Shown here piece by piece: positions 57,450 through 64,000 of a stretch of DNA of 64,000 bases. Made by a program: the position numbers and the translations under genes. Numbering within the stretch: position 1 is the stretch's first letter; every line of letters begins with the position of its first letter. The notes under the pieces were generated by a model. It saw only the letters and a program-made list of their open reading frames with translations. It made no database searches and was not told where the DNA came from. Origin of the DNA: Saccharothrix luteola (GTDB taxonomy: Bacteria > Actinomycetota > Actinomycetes > Mycobacteriales > Pseudonocardiaceae); the NCBI RefSeq assembly GCF_020859565.1, contig NZ_JAJHUO010000016.1, positions 73,269 through 137,268 on the forward strand. The letters are read 5' to 3'.

Positions 57450-59282
57450 TCACCGTCGCGCGGTCAGGAACTGGTCGGGCCGCAGGCCCTTCGCGGTGAT
57501 CCGCGTGTCGCCGATCCAGCCGTGGAAGCCCTGGCCGTAGCGCAGCGCGAACTGGGTGCCGCCGAGCGCGAACGGCCTGCCCAGGGTCGAGATGCCGCGT
57601 GACTCCTCGGCGGCGTTGCGGGCGATCTTCGCGCCGTCGACGTACATCCTGGTGTGGCGACCGTCGTTGACCACGGCGACGTGCGTCCACCGACCGACCG
57701 GCACGGCGTGGCTCCACGACGTGGGGTCGGCGTCGACGGGCACCGGGTAGACCACGAACTGGAGGAACCGCTCACCGGACAGGTTGAGGCTGCACGTCGG
57801 CTCGTCGTCGGACCAGCCGCTGGTCTTGCCCGCGTCGCCGGCGCGGCCTTCCCAGCTGAGCAGGCCCATCCACGCGTGGTCGCCGACGAGCGGGTCGGGC
57901 AGCTTGAAGAACGTCTCGATGGTGTAGCCCGCCTCGAACCGCATGGCGTTGAGCGGTGCGGTGTCGGACGTGCGCAGCACCGCGCCGCGGTCGGGGTCCT
58001 TGCCGCCGTCGAAGCGCAGGCTCGCGTGCGCGGGCTGGTCGTCGTGGTGCTCGGTCGACCAGGTCAGCACGTCCGGGCCGCTCCCGTGCAGCCGCGTGAC
58101 GGTGAGGTCGTTGCCGCGGCCGGTGAGGTCCCGCGCCACCGCGCCCGCCGGCACGGGACCTTCGCCCGCCGGGAACCCGGCCGCGTCGAACCGCCAGTAC
58201 GCCACCGTGTCGCGCGTGACGACGGCGCTCGCCGGACGCGCCGGCGGCACGACGGGCGGCGCGAAGCCCGCGAACCGCTCCCGGAAGTCGATCTCCACGG
58301 TGAACCGGTCGGTGTCGCCGGTCAGCCTCGCGGTCTCCGACTCGGGCCGCGTGTCGCCGTCGCGGTCCAGCAGCCACGGCGAGAACGTCTCCACGTCGAT
58401 GACGTCGCGCGAGAGGTCGAACGTGTAGAACCGGACCATGCCCGCGCCGCCGTAGTAGCGGTCCTGGTAGTTGGTCAGGTGCAGGTGCACGTCGTGGCCG
58501 TGGTCGTTGACCAGGGTGGTGCGGCCGGACGGCCAGTAGTGCCCGTTGAGGGTGAGGAAGACCTGGTCGTTGCGGCGGATCAGGTTGTCCCACAGGTGCC
58601 TGCCGTGCGCGGAGAGCTGCGCGTCCGGGCTGCCCGCGACGAGGTCGTGCGTGGTGAGGATGGCGGGCAGCGACCGGTGCCGGTCCAGCACACCCTGCGC
58701 CCACTCGATCCCCTGGTCCGACACCCGCCAGTCCAGCGCGAGCACCAGCCACTGCCGCCCGCCGGCGCGGAGGACGTGGTAGCTGTTGTAGCCGTCCGGG
58801 GCGAACCCGCCGAAGGTCGGCATGCGGCGGAACCGCTCCGGCCCGAACACCCTGGAGAACGGCGTCGGCCCGCGCCGGTCGTCGGTGTTGCCCGGCACGT
58901 CGTGGTTGCCCGCCAGCACGCTGTAGGGGACGCCGTCGGTGAACACCGAGTCGGCCAGCCGCACCTCGGTCTCCGTGCCGTGTTCGGTCACGTCGCCGAG
59001 CTGGGTCAGGAACACCACGTTCGCGTCACGGCGGCGCGCCACCTCGCGCAACGCCACGCGCACCGGCTCGGGGTCCGAGCCACCCTCGTCGAGCAGGTAC
59101 TGGGTGTCGGGCAGCACCGCGATGGTGAAGCGGGGGTCGGCGGTGTCCGGTCGGGCCGCCTTGCGCTCGTCGCGCTCGTCACCGTGCGCGAGGGGTGAGA
59201 GCACCGCGGGTGCCATCGCGGCGGCAGGCGCCACGACCGCGGCCTGGAGCAGTGCGCGCCGTCCGACTCGGTTCTCCGCCAT
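57450..59282 (-). CDS. Secreted metallophosphoesterase with LamG domain
   Basis: 610-aa protein. Tat-like signal (VGRRALLQAAVVAPAAAMAPAV). Calcineurin-like phosphoesterase domain (about 45-310): AVLPDTQYL, TQLGDVTEHG, VLAGNHDVPGN, TTHDLV, LNGHYWPSG. A C-terminal LamG/concanavalin-like domain follows (SLRFDGG, GYTIETFFKLP, WTHVAVVNDG, RMYVDGA). Probably an extracellular phosphodiesterase or phosphatase. ATG at 59282 with AGAGG upstream. The 214 bp upstream hold nothing recognised. Confidence 0.9.
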   Translation of the reverse strand: MAENRVGRRALLQAAVVAPAAAMAPAVLSPLAHGDERDERKAARPDTADPRFTIAVLPDTQYLLDEGGSDPEPVRVALREVARRRDANVVFLTQLGDVTEHGTETEVRLADSVFTDGVPYSVLAGNHDVPGNTDDRRGPTPFSRVFGPERFRRMPTFGGFAPDGYNSYHVLRAGGRQWLVLALDWRVSDQGIEWAQGVLDRHRSLPAILTTHDLVAGSPDAQLSAHGRHLWDNLIRRNDQVFLTLNGHYWPSGRTTLVNDHGHDVHLHLTNYQDRYYGGAGMVRFYTFDLSRDVIDVETFSPWLLDRDGDTRPESETARLTGDTDRFTVEIDFRERFAGFAPPVVPPARPASAVVTRDTVAYWRFDAAGFPAGEGPVPAGAVARDLTGRGNDLTVTRLHGSGPDVLTWSTEHHDDQPAHASLRFDGGKDPDRGAVLRTSDTAPLNAMRFEAGYTIETFFKLPDPLVGDHAWMGLLSWEGRAGDAGKTSGWSDDEPTCSLNLSGERFLQFVVYPVPVDADPTSWSHAVPVGRWTHVAVVNDGRHTRMYVDGAKIARNAAEESRGISTLGRPFALGGTQFALRYGQGFHGWIGDTRITAKGLRPDQFLTARR

Positions 59283-59496
59283 GAAGGTGCCTCTCTGCCG
59301 GTGGGTGGCGAGAAGCCTCGTCGGGTCGCGTTCCACGGCGCCGACGTGCGCGGGAACACTCCGCGCACAGTGGTTGAACCATTGGGGAAGGGCCCGGTCG
59401 CCGGTGGACCCGCTCGACGGCGGGGGTGCGCTCGGTCGCGCCGGTCAGCAGCGGCCGGTCAGTGGGGCCCGGTCAGTGGCGGCCGGGCGCGCCCGG

Positions 59497-59937
59497 TCAG
59501 CGGCGGCCGGTGGCCAGGACCACGAGGAACTGACCGCCGCCCGCCTCGACCGTGGCGGTCACCGGCAGCCCCGGCGCCAGTCGGGAGAACCGGTCCACCA
59601 GCCAGTCCGCTGCCTCCCGGGCGTCCGGCCCGGTCGGGCAACGGGCCACCACCTCGCGACCGCCCTTGCGCTCCAGCCTCCCGGCCACGGTGATCAGCGG
59701 CGCCGGTTCGGCCACGTGCAGGCGGTCCGGCCAGGGGATGACCGCGGCGACCGCGCCCTTGCGGGTGTTGCACCCGCGGTGCGCGAGCCGTTCGGCGACC
59801 TTGGCCTTCCGGTCGGCGGTCCGGCTGTCGACGCTCGGCCCGCGCGAGTCGTTCACCGACATGTCGGGGTCGACCGGTTCGTCGCACACCCAGCACCGCC
59901 AGCCGTCGCGCTCGGCCACGTCATCGAGGAGGCTCAC
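59497..59937 (-). CDS. HNH-nuclease-like protein
   Basis: 146-aa protein. CWVCDEPVDP and LAHRGCNTRKG form an HNH-like zinc and His pattern (CxxC ... HxxCNxxKG). The C-terminal half (about 75-146) is a small beta domain. A nuclease role is likely but untested in this subgroup. Confidence 0.7.
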   Translation of the reverse strand: MSLLDDVAERDGWRCWVCDEPVDPDMSVNDSRGPSVDSRTADRKAKVAERLAHRGCNTRKGAVAAVIPWPDRLHVAEPAPLITVAGRLERKGGREVVARCPTGPDAREAADWLVDRFSRLAPGLPVTATVEAGGGQFLVVLATGRR

Positions 59938-59986
59938 CGGGGCAACCTAGCCTGCCGCCCGCCGACGCCGCCGCCCAGCCGCACTG

Positions 59987-61132
59987 TCAGCGGGCATCGG
60001 CCGTGACCAGCAGCCTCAGGTGGGCCTTGAACCAGGTGGTCGCGGACGGGGTGTCGGCGAACGCCGTGACGAGGGCCGCCGCCGCGCGCAGGCCCGTGCC
60101 GTGCAGGTGGGCGCCGGCCTCGCGCACGCGGGCGAGCAGGCTGTCGGTCAGGTGGCCCAGGCCTCGGTGCGAGGCGTCGGCCAGCACGGTCAGCGCGCCG
60201 CCCACGCTCGCGCTCAACGGATCCGCCGTCGTGACGCCCGGCGGCAGCGGCTGCGGGGTCGTGTCCGTCGCCAAGTCCACAACGACCACGCCGGCCCGGG
60301 TGTGGACGGCCAGCGGGTCGACGACCAGCGTGCCGCGGTGGCGGCGGACGGAGCCGGTGATCGTGGTCGGGCCGGCGCGCAACGCCGCCGCCAGCGCGTC
60401 GAGCGACCGCGGCGCCACGGCGCGGTGCGCCGCCTCCAGCACGCACGAGGCGCCGGTGGAGTCGTGCAGCGTGGCGGTGAGGCGTTGTGCGGCCGGGTCG
60501 TAGGCCAGGTCGGACACCTCGGCGACGCGGACCGCGCGGACCGGTTCGGCCTCGACCCTCGCGCGGACCTGGCGCGGCGGCAGCTCGGCCAACCGTTCCG
60601 CGGCCGCGGCGTAGTCGTCGACCACCAGAGCCCGCGGCAGGTCGTCCCAGGCCGTGCCGACGGGGGTGAGCGAGGTCTTGGCGACCCGGTTGGTCTTCAC
60701 CGTCACCGCTCGGCTCGCGCTGCGCGTCGCCGACTCGGAGACCACGTTCGACGTGGCCAGGTGCTGCGCGGCGCGCAGGGGAGTGGCGTGCTGCACCAGG
60801 ACCACGTCGCCCGAGGCGAAGTAGACGTCCGCGGTGGACTCTGAGCGCGGCCGCGCGCCCAGCGCCGTCAGCCGGACCTTGCGCAGTGGCGTCTCGGCGG
60901 GTTCGTCGGGACCGAGGACCTCGGCACGGGGACCGTTCGCGGTCGTCCGCGCGTGCAGTTCGGTGAGCAGCCCGGCGAACCGCTCCGCCTCGTAGTCGGC
61001 GCCGCGCCGGCGGTACGCGTCGAGCTGGGCGAGCAGGTCCGCCACCGCGGTCAGGTCCGCCGCGGTGGTGGGGGAGCCGCCCACGTCGACGGTGTCGGCG
61101 CCCCGCGCGTCCGCCTCGCGGAACGCCCACAC
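59987..61132 (-). CDS. Hypothetical protein, probably N-terminally truncated
   Basis: 381 aa beginning MWAFREADARGAD, in the middle of what looks like a helical domain; the frame continues upstream a few codons (RDEATALAV) and then loses similarity at about 61160, where an oppositely directed flavoenzyme fragment begins. I do not recognise the family. Likely a large C-terminal fragment of a longer protein. Confidence 0.55.
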   Translation of the reverse strand: MWAFREADARGADTVDVGGSPTTAADLTAVADLLAQLDAYRRRGADYEAERFAGLLTELHARTTANGPRAEVLGPDEPAETPLRKVRLTALGARPRSESTADVYFASGDVVLVQHATPLRAAQHLATSNVVSESATRSASRAVTVKTNRVAKTSLTPVGTAWDDLPRALVVDDYAAAAERLAELPPRQVRARVEAEPVRAVRVAEVSDLAYDPAAQRLTATLHDSTGASCVLEAAHRAVAPRSLDALAAALRAGPTTITGSVRRHRGTLVVDPLAVHTRAGVVVVDLATDTTPQPLPPGVTTADPLSASVGGALTVLADASHRGLGHLTDSLLARVREAGAHLHGTGLRAAAALVTAFADTPSATTWFKAHLRLLVTADAR

Positions 61133-61159
61133 CGCCAGCGCCGTCGCCTCGTCGCGGTC

Positions 61160-61380
61160 GACCGCGGGTCGTCCTGGTGGGGGATGCGGCGTGGTGCATG
61201 CACCTCTACTCGGGCATGGGCGCCACGTCCTCGCTCCGCGGCGGCGCCGCGCTGGGCACGGCGCTGCGGGAGCACCCCGACGACCTCGACGCCGCCCTGG
61301 ACGCCTGGGAGGCCGGGTTGCGCCCGTTCATCACGAAGAACCAGCGCACCGCCCGGCTCAGGCAGCAGATGTTCGTCCCG
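61160..61380 (+). pseudogene. FAD-dependent monooxygenase fragment
   Basis: Reads RVVLVGDAAWCMHLYSGMGA, then LRGGAALGTALREHP, DAWEAGLRPFI, NQRTARLRQQMF. VVLVGDAA and SGMGA are the C-terminal GD and ribityl-binding motifs of FAD monooxygenases. The N-terminal two thirds are missing. A relic. Confidence 0.7.
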
Positions 61381-61554
61381 TCCGGTCGTGGGCCGCGGCG
61401 TTGCGCTCGGTCGTCGTCGGTGTGGGCCGCGAGCTCCGCGACCGCCGACTGGCGGCGGAGACCGCCGCACGGTCGGCTCCGGCCCTGTCCGGCACGGCGC
61501 GGTGACGACGAAATGGTGGTGCGCGGAACCAACGGTTGTGCGCAAGATCTACCG

Positions 61555-62796
61555 GTGACGAGCCTTGACGCCGAGCTGATCGAGCTCCGCCGGGAGATCC
61601 ACCGCCGTCCCGAACTCGCCGGCGAGGAGCGGGAGACGGCCGGGCTGGTCGCCGAGCAGCTGCGCGCGGCCGGGCTGGAGGTGACGACCGGCGTCGGCGG
61701 GCACGGGGTCGTCGCGGTGCTCGACGGTGCCGCGGCCGGCCCCACGGTGGCCTACCGGGCGGACATGGACGCCGTCGACGCGCGGCGGAACGTGCTGCCC
61801 ATCCCGCCGTCGGGCCGGGTGTTCGACGAGGGCTTCGCCTCGCGCGTCCCCGGCGTCGCGCACCTGTGCGGGCACGACCTGCACACCGCCATCGGCGTCG
61901 GCGTCGCCCGGGACCTGGCTCGGCGCTCCGAGCAGGTGCGCGGCCGGCTGGTGTTCGTCTTCCAGCCGGCCGAGGAGCCCTTGCGCGGCGCACGCGCGAT
62001 GCTGGGCACCGGCTTGGTGCAACGGCTCGCGCCGCGCGAGTTCTACGCGCTGCACTGCAGTCCGTTCCCCTCCGGCACCATCGCGGTGTCCCCCGGATAC
62101 GGCCTGCCCGGGCTCGACCACCTCCAGGTGGTGCTCCCGGGCGGTGACGACGCGGCCCTCGCCGCCGTCGCGGCCGAGGTGGCGGAGCTCGGCACCGTCG
62201 AGTTCCCGCGGAGCGTCGCCGCCTACCACGCCCACTTCACCGCGTTGCTGGAACCCGGCGCCGCCGCGTCGATCCAGGAGTCCGTGTCCGTCTCCCAGTG
62301 GACCGGGCAGACGCCCGACGCGCGGCCCGCCGTCACCGTGCTGCTGCGGGTCTGGCCGCAGGAGCGCAACCGGGAGCTGCGCGCCCGGGTCGAGCGGATC
62401 GCGACGGCCGCGGGCGGGCACGTCGAGTTCGCGGGCGACCCGTTCCCCGCCCTGGTGAACTCGGCGGAGCTCAGCACGGCCGCCGGTCGGTACCTGGGCG
62501 CGGCGCTGGGGCCGGAGTCCGTCCTGTGGGGCCGGGCGTCCTGGCCGTTCAACTGCGAGGACTTCGCGCTGTTCCTCGACGAGGCGCCGGGCGCGCAGTT
62601 CTACCTCGGCGTCGCGGACGAGGAGTCGGGGATCAACGGCGCGCCGCACGCGCCCGACTTCGCCGCCGACGAACGGGCGATCGGCCATGGCGTGCGCGCC
62701 ATGTCCGGCCTGCTGACCCACCGGCTGGCCGCCCTGTCGGACGACCCGGGCCCTAGGGGAGGTTCTTCTCCAAGGCGGCCACGTACGCCTTCATGA
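61555..62796 (+). CDS. M20 family amidohydrolase/peptidase
   Basis: 413-aa metallohydrolase. REIHRRPELAGEE, YRADMDAVDA, HLCGHDLHTAIG, FQPAEEP and NCEDFALFLD hold the metal ligands of M20D amidohydrolases (hippurate/IAA-amide hydrolase type). GTG at 61555 starts at the conserved N-terminus. The last 44 bp overlap the oppositely read lipase gene. Confidence 0.9.
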   Translation: MTSLDAELIELRREIHRRPELAGEERETAGLVAEQLRAAGLEVTTGVGGHGVVAVLDGAAAGPTVAYRADMDAVDARRNVLPIPPSGRVFDEGFASRVPGVAHLCGHDLHTAIGVGVARDLARRSEQVRGRLVFVFQPAEEPLRGARAMLGTGLVQRLAPREFYALHCSPFPSGTIAVSPGYGLPGLDHLQVVLPGGDDAALAAVAAEVAELGTVEFPRSVAAYHAHFTALLEPGAAASIQESVSVSQWTGQTPDARPAVTVLLRVWPQERNRELRARVERIATAAGGHVEFAGDPFPALVNSAELSTAAGRYLGAALGPESVLWGRASWPFNCEDFALFLDEAPGAQFYLGVADEESGINGAPHAPDFAADERAIGHGVRAMSGLLTHRLAALSDDPGPRGGSSPRRPRTPS

Positions 62797-63571
62797 GGTG
62801 GTCCCGCATCCCGTCACTGGCCGGCGCGAACGGGTCGGCGGCGAGACCCTTGCCGCGGTCGAGCAGGTTGGACACCACGGGCATGGACTCGCGGACCCGG
62901 CCGGAGGAGTCGATGTAGCGCAGGGCCGCGACGTGGTGGAACACCGGCTCCGGCGGGACCTGCGCGACCACGTCGTTGTTGTTGACCACCCGGAACGTGC
63001 GTCCGGCCAAGGCCTTGTCGTAGGCGTCGGCCAGGGCCCGGTCGCAGGTGCGGGGCTGGCCGAAGGTGTAGACGCCCTGGGCCGAGAGCCGCGGGTCCTC
63101 GAAGTGCAGCCAGGCCGCGGCCAGCATGGCCAGGCCACCGCCGAGGCTGTGCCCGGTGAACCACACCGTCTGCTCGTCGTCGCGCAGCTCCTCCACCGCC
63201 GCGAGCACGGACGGCATCACCGCGCGCAGCGCCTCGGCGAATCCGTAGTGGACCAGACCGGTGCGCGCCGGACCGGGCCACGGTGGCGTGGTCGTGTCCG
63301 ACAGCCAGTCGCGCAGCTGCGCGGGCTCCGTGCCGCGGAACGCGGTCACGATCATCGTCGGACCGGCCATCGTGTACGCCTGGGTGTCGCTGATCGCGAA
63401 CGGCGGGGAGAACGTCGAGTGGTGGTGGCGGACCCGGTCGAACCCCCACTCCGCGGCCGTGGCCTCGATCTGTTCGCGGTCCTGGTAGGCCAGCTGGGCG
63501 GCCTCGGCCATGCAGTACGCCTGGCGGGCGTCGTACCCGGTGGCCCGGTGGTTCAGCGTCGGCGCGGACAT
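62753..63571 (-). CDS. Lipase family (class 3) protein
   Basis: 272-aa alpha/beta hydrolase. GHSLGGGLAML contains the nucleophilic Ser, TAFRGTEPAQLRDWLSD the oxyanion-hole region, FGQPRTCD and NNNDVVAQVPPE the Asp, and FHHVAALRYI a His. No signal peptide, so it appears intracellular. ATG at 63571 has GAGGA at 6-nt spacing; GTG at 63577 is too close to that site. Confidence 0.88.
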   Translation of the reverse strand: MSAPTLNHRATGYDARQAYCMAEAAQLAYQDREQIEATAAEWGFDRVRHHHSTFSPPFAISDTQAYTMAGPTMIVTAFRGTEPAQLRDWLSDTTTPPWPGPARTGLVHYGFAEALRAVMPSVLAAVEELRDDEQTVWFTGHSLGGGLAMLAAAWLHFEDPRLSAQGVYTFGQPRTCDRALADAYDKALAGRTFRVVNNNDVVAQVPPEPVFHHVAALRYIDSSGRVRESMPVVSNLLDRGKGLAADPFAPASDGMRDHLMKAYVAALEKNLP

Positions 63572-63741
63572 CGTCACTCCTCATGAAGACAAGCTGTCGC
63601 AAGGCGGCCATGACCCCGCCCGCGCTTCATGCCTACCCGCGCCGCCGCCGCTCCCACCACCGCACACCCCGCCCTTCACCCCACCGAGGCGCCCTCTCAC
63701 CCGTCCTGGCCACAACTCCCTCCGAGCAGGTCGGTCGGGCG

Positions 63742-64000
63742 CTAATCCTGTGCCTTGCCCCCGGTCACGCGGGACACCGCCAGGGCGATGAGGATGATGG
63801 CGCCGTTGAGGGCGCCGATCCACTGCGCCGGGACGCCGCCGAGGGTGAGCACGTTCTGGATCATGAACAGCAGGAGGATGCCGGTGAAGGCGCCGAACAC
63901 GGTGCCCTTGCCGCCGTTGAGGCTGATGCCGCCGATGACGGCGGCGGCGAAGACGGTGAAGATGTAGCCGTTGCCCTGCGCCGAGGCGACCGAGGCCAGT
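63742..64000 (-). CDS. Sugar ABC transporter permease, 3' end only
   Basis: Partial gene running off the window. The minus strand reads FTVFAAAVIGGISLNGGKGTV, FGAFTGILLLFMIQNVL, then PAQWIGALNGAIILIAL and stops after GGKAQD. This is the C-terminal part of a ribose/xylose-type (RbsC) permease, with GGISLNGGKG the conserved loop. The start lies beyond 64000. Confidence 0.88.
   Translation of the reverse strand, partial: LASVASAQGNGYIFTVFAAAVIGGISLNGGKGTVFGAFTGILLLFMIQNVLTLGGVPAQWIGALNGAIILIALAVSRVTGGKAQD

Overview
The window is GC-rich (about 70 percent or more), with dense gene packing, many GTG starts, 1-4 bp start/stop overlaps, a Tat-type signal peptide, and SMI1, CGNR, trypco2/STAND and DUF6326-type accessory genes. 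This fits a filamentous actinomycete, probably of the Pseudonocardiales (Saccharothrix, Lentzea or Actinosynnema type). That placement is an inference from style and gene content; no rRNA or marker gene is present.

Region 1 (about 0.15-24.6 kb) looks like one biosynthetic gene cluster and is the main point of interest. On the minus strand a tight operon reads carB-like, carA-like, carC-like: carboxymethylproline synthase, carbapenam synthetase and Fe/2-oxoglutarate carbapenem synthase. This is the complete minimal enzyme set for a carbapenem nucleus, with catalytic residues conserved. A vanadium-haloperoxidase-like protein lies downstream, and an ornithine acetyltransferase homologue lies divergently upstream behind a perfect 16-bp palindrome. 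A second minus-strand operon of seven genes (18.2 to 6.6 kb) encodes an acyl-AMP ligase, an acyl-CoA dehydrogenase, a PaiB-like flavin protein, an A-PCP-C NRPS, a PLP-dependent decarboxylase, a Cy-A-PCP-TE NRPS whose A domain reads as cysteine-specific, and a free carrier protein. On the plus strand follow a peroxiredoxin-like protein, a B12-binding radical SAM enzyme with an unusual CX8CX2C cluster motif, a LysE-type exporter, MtnA and an aldolase/dehydrogenase fusion; the last two fit salvage of 5'-deoxyadenosine or methylthioadenosine. My reading is a carbapenem-type beta-lactam whose sulfur side chain may be made by an NRPS plus decarboxylase instead of from trimmed CoA. The product is unknown to me.

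Region 2 (24.6-32.9 kb) holds ordinary accessory genes: NTF2-like and PNPOx-like proteins, CGNR, TetR and LuxR-type regulators, an SMI1 protein, an aldo/keto reductase, a large protein of unknown function and an odd tRNA-Arg(CCG). Region 3 (33-44.5 kb) mixes small hypotheticals, a barstar-like protein, a secreted lysyl oxidase-like protein, a membrane NACHT NTPase, Nudix and MarR genes, and several decayed gene fragments. Region 4 (44.5-49.4 kb) is a trypco2 / trypsin-STAND-repeat conflict system. Region 5 (49.5-51 kb) is a DrrAB-type ABC exporter. Region 6 (51.2-57.4 kb) is a small, partly decayed cluster with polysaccharide pyruvyltransferase, PP-loop, QueA and glycosyltransferase genes and frameshifted carbamoyltransferase and SGNH-like remnants. 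Region 7 (57.4-64 kb) has a secreted metallophosphoesterase, HNH-like, M20 peptidase and lipase genes, two truncated genes abutting each other, and the 3' end of a sugar ABC permease running off the window.
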